A stretch of 64,000 bases of DNA from Ophioderma brevispina (GCA_023653785.1 JAMKCH010019701.1:1-64000); one strand, 5' to 3'. Shown: positions 1-11,304, counted from the stretch's first letter. Numbers and translations are program-made. Notes: generated from the letters alone by a model not told the origin.

Positions 1-133
1 GTTCTCTACCAGGATTGCTGACGACACCGACCACTTTTCAATCTTGTGCAGAAGATAGCATCCGGTGGAAAATTTATAGAATTCGGATCTTGCAAATTAA
101 TGAGTGATTTTGTTAGTATGAATTGCAAATAAG

Positions 134-265
134 ATGAAAATATATCGGAAGACCATATTTTTGGCAGCCCAATTGTTTGCAGCCTCAATTTTTCTTCTTG
201 TCGGACTATTGTTATACTTGGAAAATCACACTCCATCCATTTACTGTAATGTTAATCAGCAAATG
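134..265 (+). CDS. Candidate first coding exon: type II signal-anchor N-terminus
   Basis: The frame opens at ATG 134, preceded by AATAAG (A at -3, a reasonable animal start context). The product starts with a short basic stretch (M-K-I-Y-R-K), then about 22 hydrophobic residues (roughly residues 7-28), then a polar, presumably lumenal stretch with N-H-T as a possible glycosylation site. This order is typical of single-pass type II membrane proteins such as Golgi glycosyl- or sulfotransferases, where the first coding exon often carries just the anchor. The frame runs to a stop at 326-328, but possible splice donors sit at GT 246 (GTAATG) and GT 266 (GTGTGT), so the exon probably ends at one of these. 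No downstream exon was recognised. If real, much of the window could be its first intron. No catalytic domain is visible, so no function is assigned; chance remains likely. Confidence 0.3.
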
Positions 266-328
266 GTGTGTATACTTTGTTCCTCACCAAATAGACAAGA
301 ATCTTCATTCCGAAATGATATAGAATAA

Positions 329-1550
329 TGCTAATGAGAGCGCAACTGCAAGCAAACACTACCACAGCAGACGCAGTGTGTGATGTACGCACGCCACATA
401 CTTGTGGTAAGAGGCATGCATGTAAATTTGAAAGATACGAAAAAGTAGGTTTTCGATCAGTATTGTGCAAGTTGATAGTTTTGAAAGTTTTTAAAATTAT
501 ACCTTGCTTGTAAAAAAAAAAAAAATGAAAACTAAAAACCAAAAGTTGCACTTTACGAATTTTCAATGGCAGCAGTGTACTGCAACACAAACACATGGGC
601 CATAATTCATATTGGCAAGTAGGTTGGGCTTACTCATTAGTCGGAAAAAACCTCTGGGTAAAATTAATATACACAGATCCAGCATTGTACCACCACGGGA
701 CCATCAAAACTCCAAAAGTGGCAACTTTGAGTTAAGAGGTTTTTGTTTCTTTTGGGCTTTCTATCTCAGTCATTTACATGCATGGTGTACAATGAAAGTA
801 AGACTAGCCAACAAAATGTTTATTTCAAAAAACTTTCAAAAATTTCTGTTAATACCCAATTCCCCTACCCAAAAGGCATGTATAATAAAAAATCCATCAA
901 CAGGCACATAAACAATATACAAACATGTAAATTAATACTAATAGGCAGACAGAAGGAAAAGATATGCAACAGGACAGATTCAACAATTACAACCCATAGC
1001 TCTGCAGAATTCAGATGCGGTGCTAATAATAAAAATCTGCATTTTCGTGACATGGACATTATGATCCCAATATTTATGAAGTGTTAAGGCCAGGGCCATC
1101 ACATTGTGCACATAAAAGTCTATATTTTCCACAGTATAGTACACAGCTGGGCATTAAACCTCGAATTCATCAAAAAATAGGGCATAGGCACATTTTAATC
1201 AGCACTTATGGAAACATGTGTGCCACAGAGATGTAACAGAGAGTAGTCCCATTCTGAAAAATTCAAATTTGAACCGACGGCAAGGTCAACTTTTAGAGAT
1301 CATCCGGCAGGTCCAGAAAACGTATTTTTTACGTGATTTAAGGTACAAGACCCCCTTCTCCAAAATAATTGGTACTTAAAACGTGGTTTTGAGGCAGTTC
1401 TACATTATCAGTTAACAATTTGGATATCGAAAGGGAACAAAAAATGTTAAATTTTTTTTTATCTTTATGGCAAAATCGGAAATTTCGGAAAAAGTGCCTT
1501 TTGGTGGCCAAAATAACACTAATAGGGCGATGACGTTATTGGGATATTGT
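329..1550. other. No recognisable feature
   Basis: AT-rich sequence with short homopolymers (13 A at 513-525) and frames up to 114 codons that show no domain, no conserved motif and no codon-use change. I see nothing that can be supported here. Confidence 0.5.
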
Positions 1551-1810
1551 CAGAGGTGTATTGAGTCAATCCTACCGGTTTGGGGTAATTACCTCAATAG
1601 GTCATGTGATCCAAGAAAAAATTCAGAGTCTTAACTCATAAAAACAACCCTGACTTATACAGTCATTTTAGCCCACAAGGTTCTACTACTTACAATTTTT
1701 TAGTGATAGTTGAAATCCTTGGGTTCTGTAAATCTTAAAACACTTATCCCCGTACTGACCGTGTTTAGTACAGTACATTATCTTATGGAATTGATTCAAA
1801 ACACCCTCTG
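1551..1810 (+). mobile_element. Inverted-repeat MITE, CAGAGGGTG family, copy 1
   Basis: It begins CAGAGGTGTATTGAGTCAAT and ends with the inverse ATTGATTCAAAACACCCTCTG-type sequence. The interior matches the element at 20805-21081 in the same orientation (shared GGTCATGTGATCC and TTAGCCCACAAGG segments). About 260 bp, no coding capacity. No target duplication is obvious, so the superfamily is not assigned. Confidence 0.7.
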
Positions 1811-2075
1811 GGACAGTGTTGAAGCCCCTGTTAGAAACTTCTTGGCAAAAAAAAAACTCTAAACCAACATTTTGTTTGATTATTAATGATTAATCGATTT
1901 CACTGTAGGCAAAACTGTTTTATTGACCATGAATACATGACCCTAATTTCTCAAAAAAAATGTCACGAATTCCCTAAATGTACGTAAAATAAATTAAAGT
2001 TTTGAAACTTCATTAATGTTTTAAAACAAAAATTAAATAAAATTCAAAATTAAACAAAAAAAAGTTTCGTCTAAC
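1811..2075. other. No recognisable feature
   Basis: AT-rich single-copy-looking sequence with A runs at 1846 and 2054. Nothing supported. Confidence 0.4.
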
Positions 2076-2335
2076 CAGTGGCCATAGGCAGGGATTTATT
2101 TTGGGGGTGGATGTTGTTCTTGTAAAAGTGGACCTAATCCCCTAAAATGGTTCTTGTTTGGGCTTTGTTTTAAACATCTCAACACCAAAAAGTGGACTTT
2201 CTTGTCAACGTGTTCTCTAAGTGTGGACCTTTTTATCAAACAAATATAGCAAGGTGGATTTTTCTCTTTTGTGGATTTTATTTATTGGGGGGGGGGGGTG
2301 GGTGATGAACCCCGGCGTAGGGCCCGTGACTGGCC
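2076..2335 (+). mobile_element. hAT-like MITE fragment with poly-G segment, copy 1
   Basis: The left end CAGTGGCCATAGGCAGGGAT resembles hAT-type ends of the CAGTGGCG class. It runs through repeated GTGGAC motifs to a G run (2286-2298) and a GGGCCCGTGACTGGCC right part. The same order (GTGGACCT, CATCTCA-CACCAAAAAG, poly-G) occurs at 5446-5720, which shows a dispersed repeat. The 8-bp target duplication could not be identified because the ends have decayed. Confidence 0.5.
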
Positions 2336-2849
2336 AATCCCAAAATGTAAAAAAACAATTTTTGGCCTTATTTGCAAGTAATGTACTAAGTTGTTCAGCC
2401 TCTTACTTGCTTGTAACCCCTCGCAAAATTTGGTAATGTCAGTAAAGGCAGCCTCCTATTAAACCTTCTTTTTTCTTTTTACTAAATCCGCTCCAAAATA
2501 TATTTAACACTAACAAAAGGAGTATTGAACCCTGATGTTCAGCAATGTTTTTTATGTTGAAAATATGTGAATATTGCCATGTTATGATTATTTTAACCTA
2601 TATTATTCTATAACTTTGTGAAAATTATGATGCCAATGCTTATACATATTGAAATATATCGTAATTAAGTGATTGAGTATTGATAGTTTTTACTATATTA
2701 ACATGGGGCAAAAAGAAAACAGGTGATATGCATGATATAACACAAATACTGCCTGCCTCACATTTGTGCAATAGCAAAAATATATCATTCGGTAATTTTG
2801 ACTGTTTCGTTGGAGAAGTCATGAGTCAATTTAACCTCATGATTAGTTT
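2336..2849. other. No recognisable feature
   Basis: AT-rich spacer between two mobile elements, with nothing supported. Confidence 0.4.
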
Positions 2850-3190
2850 TTAAGTGGGATGGCCCAAGTTAAGAACAAGGAGTTTCATCTTAATAGATTG
2901 GGCTTCACCCCAAAACCCCATCTGTAAATTTTCGCCCCGATATTTCAATCCGTTTTTGATGCGAGAGCTAAAAACATGATTTGTAAGCCCCATTAGTACT
3001 GTGGTAAAATTAATATTTGTCGATCAAAATGGTCACATTTTCGCTCGATACTTCCAACCAAACATCCCTTTGGCTCTATAGATTTCACAGGGTAATGAAA
3101 CAAGATAGCTTTTCTTCCGTACCAAAATGTTGACCACTTCCGGAAATTTGGGGCTTCTTGGGACAGCTATAGCAATCGGGCCATGGTTAA
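2850..3190 (+). mobile_element. TTAA-6 MITE, copy 1
   Basis: A 341-bp element bounded by TTAA at 2850-2853 and 3187-3190. It is collinear with 21510-21863 over its whole length, sharing TTCACCCCAAAACC, GATATTTCAA, GAGAGCTAAAAAC, AAAATTAATATT, CCAAACATCC and GACCACTTCCGG. The left end has decayed (TTAAGTGGGATGGCCC instead of TTAAAGGGGGATGGCCC). Non-coding; presumably moved by a transposase encoded elsewhere. Confidence 0.8.
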
Positions 3191-5445
3191 TATCACACTC
3201 TGTCATTCATTTTGTACACTTTCTTATTTTTGTAAGTTTTTATGAAAAAAAATGGTGTGGTTATGGTTATGGCCGAAACTCAAACTAACTATTTTTTTGT
3301 AATTTAAACCAATTCACAATTTTTCCTGATTTTGTTTCGAGGGTCAGAACCCATTGTTTAACAGCTTTGTCAATCCATATCAAGCGGGATTCGTATTACT
3401 AGGATTAATATCGTAATACGGGGCGCCCTAATCCCACAGTCTGTCTTACCTGTTACACACATACAGGATTGAATTTAATATGCATTATTCCTCCACAAGG
3501 TAGAAAACATGTACCACAGTAATCAATAGCTGACAATATGTTACTGGAAGCAGCTAGCTCGGCAACACATAGGGGTAAGAAATCATACCGAGCGACATAG
3601 TAAACTCTCTTCATGATAACATCAAAGTTATATACACAGAATCCACTGATGACTAAGAACACAAGGGTTACATTGAACAATAACAGACAAACCACGTGCC
3701 GTCAAAGTTCACTAAGTGTTGAAATTTTCCTTGACATACGACTTTTTACTTCCTTCATAGTTCCTCCTTGTGAATTCAGGAAATTCGCGCTCAACTTCCT
3801 TGATGACCAATCGTCCGCATGCCCCATTCATGTTTTTTCATTTGGGCCCATTTGTGTTTATTTATGGCGAAATGCACTCTAGGATATGCCAATGTGAAAT
3901 GGTGTGAGTCAAACCTCACAAGATTCCCATGTGCTATTTTTCTTCGCCTTTAGTAACTGAATCCTGGTGCTTTTTGGTACAACATGAGGCTTTTCATGCT
4001 CCAATATGTTGCTCACAATAACAGTTAGGCCTACCCCCAGCTTACTCAAAGATTTGGTGGTAAATAAAAAGGTTTTTCACATGACAACCATAATGCTCAC
4101 ATGATTATGTTTTCTTGTTTCTAGAATAAATCAAAAATAAACAGATCAATGGAACGATAATATGAAAACTATTTTGGTTGGTTGTAAAGAAATTTACTTG
4201 CACAACAGAATTGCTAAAATTATGGAACTTTTAAAAACTTTAACCCTAATCTTCCTAGGAGGAAGAGGAAGAATGAGGAAGAGGGGAAGAAGAAAAGTCA
4301 CAGATTTGGGTTGGTCTCGACCAGGGGACCCATGACGGGGAATAATACACTACGACGGTGTCATGGCCAGCAATTTCATCCCATATGTGTCTGTTTGATG
4401 ACGTTATCGCTACCTCCGGGACTAGTGCATTGTTTTTCATTCAGTGCTGTGGGATTTTGTTGGTCAGTGCTCTTAGGTTAATATAAGTGCACTTAATTTG
4501 GGCAGCTTTACCGGAGGGAGCTTGGAGAAGGGGGTCAAGGTTATACAGGAATAGGCTATATACACTCATGCATTTCTGCATTGATGAATACCCATAATAT
4601 ATAATTGGGAATATAATAATAAATACCAATTCATAGGAGGATGCACATGGGTACACATGTCCTTCTCCACTCCAGTTCGTGTACTTAATAGCAAACATCT
4701 ATAAACAAACCATTTTTTTTTTTTTTTTTTTTTTTTTTAATGGACTGTACTCAATTACATCTTTGCGACATTGGACAATAACGAGGCAGCTGGCTATCCG
4801 GACCAATGGTCAGAACAACACTTGCTTTTAAGCAAATTAAAATGTTCGGAGGTCACAAGGCTAATTGTTGATGAATTCAGATGATTTCGAAGAAAAAAAA
4901 TGTCTTAGCATGCTCTCCAGAGCCATTTTTTTAATGAAAGGTCATCAACGACTTTACTTCTGGAAGCTCAAGTCAAGGTCAGTGTCTTTTCCTACAAATA
5001 AACAAATTCATTTGGCAAGCAATTTCACAAATTGTGTGAGATGCTGAGATTTTACAACATGAAATTGCGGCTAATTTATGTGAATATCTGGGATATACTT
5101 CAACAGTTTCATGAAATTAGCTTGCCATGAACATAGCAGCAATTGACAATTGCAAAAAAAAAAAAAAAAAAATAAAGTAAATAAACCAAATTATACATAT
5201 AATAAAATTAAAAAAAACATGTTCTTTCATCAGCTCAGGCATAACAACATACGTGTTAGTTTGGTAAATTATGAGAATGTTGAAATATTTTTAGCTTTGT
5301 AATTCCGTAAAAAACTACTATACAAAACTTGCAATGTTCGGGTAAAATTATAAATCACAATTACTCTATAGTATGGTTAGTTCAGGTGCTTTTAAATTGG
5401 ATACTTGCGCCAGCTTTATTGATTGTATTGTTAATATAAAGTTGT
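3191..5445. other. Largely featureless stretch with homopolymer tracts
   Basis: Holds a purine-only stretch at about 4258-4295 (GGA/GAA-rich), a 26-T run at 4713-4738 and a 19-A run at 5154-5172. Short frames (up to 89 codons) show no domain. The T and A runs could be retroposon tails, but no associated body is recognisable. Confidence 0.5.
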
Positions 5446-5720
5446 GCAGGGCTTTATGCAGGATTGATTTTTGGGGGGGGGGTGCGGTGACTTCGTACAA
5501 AGTGGACCTTTTTTTGGTTAAAAACTGGACCTAACCCACCTAAAATTGTCCTTTTTTGGACTTTTTGAACATCTCATCACCAAAAAGGGGGACTGTTCTG
5601 TCAAAATTTCTCTATATATTTTAGACCCAAATTTATCAAAAGATTCAGCAAAAAGTAGGCCTTTGGCCCCTTGTGGAATTGGGGGGTGGGCGCGACCGCA
5701 CCCACTGCACCCCCCCTGCG
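5446..5720 (+). mobile_element. hAT-like MITE fragment with poly-G segment, copy 2
   Basis: Matches 2076-2335 in order and orientation: GCAGGGCTTTATGCAGGATT, a G run, GTGGACCT, ACTGGACCTAACC, CATCTCATCACCAAAAAG, then GTGGAATTGGGGGGTGGGC. It ends in CACTGCACCCCCCCTGC, which resembles a hAT-type right end. Antisense frames across it are repeat translations, not genes. Confidence 0.5.
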
Positions 5721-5871
5721 GATGAGCTCGAGTTTGTGTCTTAAAACCACACATAACCCACGTTTAGAGCGGTCGAGCCTTGAAAAGTGCTTAGGTTTTC
5801 GAGTTACCCCTCCCCACGTTACAACAAAACACAACCACCTTGTATTTGAAGGATAAATATAAAGATTTAAA

Positions 5872-6321
5872 GAAAAATGATGGTTGTGTGAAATATTGGT
5901 GGCAGGGATGATTCTTGCCGAGAAAAATGAAATTGGGCTGCAAGGTTTAGCGAAATTATTATTATTTTTATTTTTTAAGGGAAAAATAAATCGTATTTTG
6001 ATGGTATCATTTTTGTTATTAGATAGGTTTTATACGTTGCATAAAGGGCTCAGGTAATACTCATTTTGGTGACACGTGATAAAAAGGATGCTTTTAGGGA
6101 AAAAGGTTGATTTTGGGGCTAAAAGTCAATGACCCTTAAATTGATAAAACAGTGAAATCTAATATAAATGTCAGAGATATAGTATTGCATGAGATTAAAA
6201 TTGTTTTGCTAAAAAAAATTAATAACATCTTGACTATTCTTACAGTTTTTAGCTCAAAAACGTGATTTTTGACCCAAAAAACCACCTGCCACCAAAGTTT
6301 TGAACCACAACCATCATTTTT
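5872..6321. mobile_element. Inverted-repeat element, ATGATGGTTGTG ends
   Basis: The left end AAAAATGATGGTTGTG followed by TTGGTGGCAGG is mirrored at the right end by CCTGCCACCAA and CACAACCATCATTTTT. This gives roughly 40-bp imperfect terminal inverted repeats around about 370 bp of AT-rich non-coding DNA. Superfamily not determined; no clear target duplication. Confidence 0.6.
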
Positions 6322-6431
6322 TAAAATTATTTAATTACTATCTTTCGAATAAGTGGTTGCGTTTTGTTGTACCTATTTGAGTTGGTTGTCGACATTTTTG
6401 CAGTCCAAACCGCTTCCACTACTTGCCAATC

Positions 6432-6757
6432 AAAAGTGCAGACCATGGTCCTCAGCACTAATAGCCGCTTCACCCAGATTTACCGTAATAGTCAATATTG
6501 TGTTATCAGCAAAAGCGAAAAACCATTGTTCTTATCTAAACCCACTCTACCTTGTGAAATCTTAGGCTAAAGATGTTTGGTTTTGGATTTATGAGCGAAA
6601 GAATGTTTCCCATTTTGGATTGACCAATATAACTTTACAGTACCTATGGGATTACAAAATCACGTTTGTATCATGATTTACCGATAGGGGTTTGGGTTAA
6701 GGTCATTCAATCAAAATGAAAACTTTATACACTTAAATTGGGTCCACCCCTTTTTAC
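6432..6757 (-). mobile_element. TTAA-6 MITE, copy 3 (decayed)
   Basis: A reverse-orientation relative of 2850-3190 and 21510-21863: GACCATGGTCC near the left edge, then AATAGCC, GTGAAATCTTAGGCTAAAGATGTTTGG, TTATGAGCGAAA, and finally ACTTAAATTGGGTCCACCCC. Both TTAA ends have eroded, so the limits are approximate. Confidence 0.7.
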
Positions 6758-6946
6758 CACCGAGGGAGAGGAGAAGGGGTGGGCCAAAGTGTCTCTCCTA
6801 TCCTAAACTGAGATGGTGACCGAGCATTAACACTGGCAAGAAAATCTTGATGGGGGAATTCCTGGCACCTCCCAGCAAACGATGTGCGTTTTTTTGTTAC
6901 TCTTGAATTTTGTTTCATCTCATGTGAGTTGTTTTTGAACTTCATT

Positions 6947-7135
6947 AACCCCGCTGACCCCCTTTCTTACAGTACCTCTGATTGGCTCTTAACATGACAT
7001 AACCTCTGAGTAACCACTCAAAATATACCTTCATATTTCTGTACATACTTTATTAAAGCATTTCCCTGTTCTCTGATGGGTTAATTATATCAACCCATGA
7101 ATACCCAATCAATTTTCCTGGTAGTACCCAAGGGA
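6947..7135. repeat. Dispersed repeat, copy 1
   Basis: Shares a diverged but collinear block with 49549-49690: CTTTCTTACAG followed by ACCTNTGA, TGATTGGCT, TATATCA, ATACCCAATCAA and CTGGTAGT. No terminal structure is visible. It ends a few bases before the TTAA-2 element at 7146. Confidence 0.5.
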
Positions 7136-7145
7136 GTTAATTTAG

Positions 7146-7504
7146 TTAAAGGGGCATTTTCTTTATTCCACAGCCTCTCCCCCCCCCCCCCCCCGACTTA
7201 CCTAAAAAATGTTGAGATTTTTTAGTCTCTGAACCGTTAGCCTTAGTTATCCCCGGGTCCCAATCTTACGTGCAATTCGGTATCGACTCTAGACGAATTC
7301 GCAATTTGTATTTTCTGTCCGTCAATGGACAAACATTTACAGCACGGTGGCCTATTGAACTGTGGGAAACGACTATTGCTCATAACACCAAACCCGGCAA
7401 GATTGGGATCAGCTCAAATTTTGGGAATAAGCTTTCTTCTCTTAATGAATCGAGTGATCAATGAATAAAACAGAAAGGGTTGGAATCACGACAATGCACC
7501 TTAA
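7146..7504 (-). mobile_element. TTAA-2 MITE, copy 1
   Basis: A 359-bp element bounded by TTAA at 7146-7149 and 7501-7504. Its reverse complement is collinear with 51901-52241 end to end (shared TCTGTCCGT, GTGGCCTAT, GTGGGAAACG, GCTCATAACAC, GGAATCACGA). A C run expanded at 7181-7195, where the relative has CGTACCCCCGAC. A frame at 7270-7464 lies inside and is not a gene. Confidence 0.85.
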
Positions 7505-7974
7505 GTCCCGAAATCAATCCACAATTCTGAAACGGATTGAAATTCCTGGCCACTAAACACTGTTGATTATGCTGATCATTACCTACACCAAATAACGTCA
7601 CACCCGCCATAATTCATTTATTTTTCATGAATATATGCTAGATTTTCTGCCGTGACTTTCCACGTTCATGGTAAACCCTGGGGTTTAATTTTATAATTAA
7701 AGTTAGGATTTACTACGGTGTACCCAGAATTGCAAGTTTTGAGGCGGCGAAGTTAAAATCTGGTGTTATTGGAACCAGACTTATCCTCTCTCAGACTCTA
7801 TCTTCAAGTAGGATTATTATTTATCAAATGGCCTGTGTGTATACCCTGGCTACATACTGTGCTAGATAAACAACGCAGTTCTCGAACCACAAAGGTTCCC
7901 CCGCCCAGTGTCAGTCGCTAAATAACAGAAGCAACAATTTTAAGATCACAGGAAGAATTGTGATCGAAATAAGT
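7505..7974. other. No recognisable feature
   Basis: AT-rich spacer with nothing supported. Confidence 0.4.
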
Positions 7975-8690
7975 GGTTCTTGAACGACTGTGGCTTTCCA
8001 TTGACATGACCTTCAAAATTATTTGGCAGTGAACTAACATGTTTACCACATGCACCAAGTTTCAACCTCCTACCACCTGATAGTGATGACTGAATTGACC
8101 ACCATATGACCTTCAAAAATTTTGGCATTGAATGTTGACCACATTCACTAGGGTTGATGACCATACAACCATGTGGCAAAGATTTGACCCTTGAATGACC
8201 TTGAAAGGAGACTACAACATTTTTGACCCACTGAATGTTGACCACACCCACCAATTTCAATCCTCCAACCACATGTGTATGGATTTGACCTGGATGACCT
8301 CAGAGAACCTTGAAATGACCTTCATCAAAAGTTGGTACTGACTGTTGACCTATACCCACCAATTTTCATAATCCTACAACAAGTGAATTGACCATCTGGA
8401 TGACCCTCGGAGACCTTGAAATGACCTTCAAAAAATGTTTGGTACTGAATGTTGACCCATAACACCAATTTTCTACTCCTACCACGTGATTTGACCGTGG
8501 ATGACCTCGGATGACCTTGAAAGAACTTCAAATGTTGGTAGAATGTTGACCCCATACACCACAATGTTAATACTCTCTACCAAAAGTGATTTGACCTGGA
8601 TGAACCTCGCTGACCTTGAAATGACCTTCAAATCTTGGGCCCCACGAATGTTGAACCACACCCACCAAGTTTAAATAATCCTACCACAAA
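7975..8690 (+). repeat. Degenerate ~105-bp tandem array rich in TGACCT
   Basis: About seven diverged units are marked by a GTTGACC/GTTTACC core near 8029, 8127, 8228, 8341, 8449, 8542 and 8647, a spacing of roughly 93-113 bp. Each unit carries a CACCAATTTTC-like part, a CCTACCAC part, and TTGACCTGGATGACCTC followed by CTTGAAATGACCTTCAAA. The array leads into the hairpin-tailed repeat at 8760-9138 and is probably part of the same composite repeat. Antisense frames of 60-108 codons here are repeat translations. Confidence 0.75.
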
Positions 8691-8759
8691 CAGAGAAGTG
8701 TCTACGCATTTAAACTCCATTTTGGTAGTTTTGACTCATTGCAAGCTTGACCAATGCCA

Positions 8760-9138
8760 AATGCCCCTCCTCCGAACTCATACGCAGCCTACTTGAGTGA
8801 CATCGATGGTGCGAAGATGAACACCCATACTTGATAAATCAAAAGTATCGTGTTGACAACGTTTATATAGCGATTTAGCCATATTTTTGCCCATATTGAC
8901 CCTATTTTTGCCCATATTTACCCTATTTTTGACCACATTTGAACTTTGACCGGTCACATGACCCACTTGGCGATCCTACCCACCGCCTACTTGAGATACA
9001 TCTCTGTTGCAAAGATGGACTTCCACACTTGCTTAGTTCCAAAGATATCGTGTGGGACGCGCACACACCACACACACACACGGACGGCTACCATTTCTAT
9101 AGTCCCCCTTCGCCCAAAAAGTTGGCGGGGGACCATAA
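8760..9138 (+). mobile_element. Hairpin-tailed dispersed repeat, copy 1
   Basis: It contains an internal direct repeat about 198 bp apart (GCCTACTTGAG...GCAAAGATG/GCGAAGATG...TATCGTGT at 8788 and 8986), a short triplication of TTTTTGCCCATATT-like units at 8881-8935, a CA run and CGGACGG at 9063-9088. It ends in a stem (TATAGTCCCCC at 9098 pairing with GGGGGACCATA at 9126). The CGGACGG plus TAGTCCCC/GGGGACTA ending recurs at 44294-44330 and 62797-62834. The class is not determined. Confidence 0.55.
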
Positions 9139-9768
9139 AAGCCGTATAAACCAAGTGCGTAATAACACAGTTTGTAACTCTGCTTTGCACCCCCCTTTAA
9201 GGTTAGGTTACGGGGTAGGTTTTTGGATGGGTGGTGACGGTTATTGTTAGGAGTAGATGTCTAGGGTTAGGTGATGGATCGATAAGTTTAAACAAGACTT
9301 GGGGTAAAGGTGTAGTTGTGGTCCTTCCTACGTGGATTGATGTCAAAGGCCATAGACCAAGGCAAAGGTCCATCTGCGGTCATGTTGTCTGTTATTGTGT
9401 GTGTTCCAGTTTGGTTAGGTTTCTTTTTCACGCTTGTTCGAAAGTTTAAGTGCGATTTTTAAAACCAGACTTGGGGTTAAGGTGCAATATTTAAGCTGCT
9501 TTTCTTTTCTTTTTGCACCACTACATGACATAATCTACTCATTTTGATTAGGGACACGCGCCTTGCATTTTTGTCAGGTTAACATGATAAATGCCTATTT
9601 TGGACAGTGAGGGTCTTTACATTTAATCCATAAAATCATCCACAAAGGTGTACATCCCCCCATTTTGACTTTTCTTTAAAAACTTGAGCAAAACATTGGA
9701 AAGTTATGATGTATAGAGCATGCCTCTGTTTGCTTCGTACGTACCCTAATTACCGAAAATTGCTGTAA
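9139..9768. other. Spacer with G-rich, TTAGG-like patch
   Basis: 9198-9275 has irregular GGTTAGG and GGGTAGG motifs but no periodic array. The rest shows nothing. Confidence 0.4.
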
Positions 9769-10145
9769 GTGCACATACCCCTCTATGTAGTCAGTAGCAA
9801 ATGCCACGGCCTACCAAAGGGAAGCAAAAAAAAGGATAGAAATTGTGATGCATGTTTCTGTCTACAAATTTTTCTGTTGCAGTGTGGCAGTAAAATGGTA
9901 CATGCAGTATTCATAGTTGAAATAATCACCCCACGGTACTTGTTAACAAACTGTACCCAGCCTTTCTGTAATGTTTATTTGCCATGCGCAGTTGAGACTA
10001 TAGCCAATATCAGTCATTTATTTTTCAAAATTAGTTGGTCCACACTGCGAGTTGACGATCATATACAAATTATATTATACATCAGCAGATTAATTGTACA
10101 TTGGAGGTTAAATAAACTTGATCGATCGATTGATTGATTGATTAC
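9769..10145 (+). other. Unrecognised 122-codon frame ending in a GATT microsatellite tail
   Basis: The frame from ATG 9769 to 10137 has scattered Cys and Ile/Leu but no motif I recognise. Just at its end is AATAAACTTGATCGATCGATTGATTGATTG, i.e. a poly(A)-signal-like AATAAA followed by (GATT)n at 10120-10142. That is the kind of tail seen at 3' ends of invertebrate non-LTR elements and SINEs. I infer this may be a retroposon 3' end; whether the frame was ever coding is unknown. Confidence 0.25.
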
Positions 10146-10413
10146 CATTAACATGTGAAAAGAGACATTAAAACATTTCACAAGTGGTGTAAACAGGTTA
10201 TAACAACGACTATGCACAGTCAGTTACGAAATCCTAATGGTAAAACTCAACCATTAGCTATAACTCTTAACTACCAACCATAAAACTTAACCCAGTGTCC
10301 CTAAACACTAATCCTTACACTTCAGTTAAACATAACTTTAATCCCTAAAACCAACTCTGCATTGACCCTAGTAAAAGTTGCGATCCTGACTTTATTCGCA
10401 AAAATCACCTGGG

Positions 10414-10777
10414 TTAAAGACACCATCATTGATTCACCCCAAAGAGTCAAAATATTTGAAATTTGCAGAAATAGTTTAAATTGAAGAATAAGTCTGTATA
10501 ATTCTCATAAGTTACTTTTTCTAACTGAAGAATTGAGAGAAAAGGAAGAAATGGTAGTCTTCAAAGATATGACTCTCCATTGAATTACGTGTTGCAGTAA
10601 GTGTCCGTACGGACAGTAATGACTAAAATATCAGATTTTGTGCTTATTAGGCTGCTTCTGGCCTTATCATTTGCAGGATATGTTAGGGTACTTGTACTTG
10701 TTGCAGACATGCAAAAGTCTGATTTTTAATAATTTTTTCGATTTTATGATAAAGAAAATTACTGATAGCGCCTTTAA
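10414..10777 (-). mobile_element. TTAA-1 MITE, copy 1
   Basis: Bounded by TTAA at 10414-10417 and 10774-10777. The ends read TTAAAGACACCATCATTGAT and, inverted, TTAAAGGCGCTATCAGTAAT. The interior carries the family palindrome GTCCGTACGGAC, followed by AGTAATGACT, and the GGATATGTTAGGGTACTTGTAC block. Same orientation as 13777-14138 and opposite to 52933-53287 and 55830-56196. About 364 bp, non-coding. Confidence 0.9.
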
Positions 10778-10902
10778 ATAAATGATGTTTTCGGATAGGT
10801 CTTTAACAATTTCCAATGCAGACAATCAATTTTGTTTATGATTTGAATATCAATAGTGGCTAAACCTGAAAACAGAATGTCATCATAATTCGTCAGCTGT
10901 GT

Positions 10903-11256
10903 CACATAGTGACGTATTTGACATTTTGAGAAATTTGGCATATATTTTTGTTTTGTACTACTCAACAAATGCACCAAATTTTAAACCTCAAAGTGGCTTA
11001 ATTAGTAAAATATTAACTAATTATGACATATTTGGAATATGTTTAATTGTCCGCATTACATAACGACATATTTGTCGAAAATCTATTCAGTGCAGGCCCT
11101 GGGTGAAGGCCCAAAGCATCATATCTGCATTTTGATTTGCCGTTTCACATAGTGACGTATTTGTGCAAACGCATCACATTACGACATATTTTCACGACAC
11201 ATTTGTTATTTACACATTGAAATTGGTACTTTGTCGTTTTCACATAGTGACATACT
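10903..11256 (+). repeat. Cluster of five CACATAGTGACGTATTTG-like motifs
   Basis: An 18-bp motif recurs at 10903, 11055 (ACATAACGACATATTTG), 11146, 11175 (CACATTACGACATATTTT) and 11241 (CACATAGTGACATACTTT). Spacing is irregular, so this is not a simple tandem array. The core TGACGTA resembles a CREB/ATF half-type site. Function unknown. Confidence 0.5.
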
Positions 11257-11304
11257 TTATTTAACATAATTTTTTCAACAATCTAAATAAATTGTAAGTT
11301 GATT

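Noticed and set aside
9198..9275. Telomere-like TTAGG motifs, also CCTAA-like motifs at 10220-10380
   Set aside because: Irregular, no periodicity, scattered single matches only.
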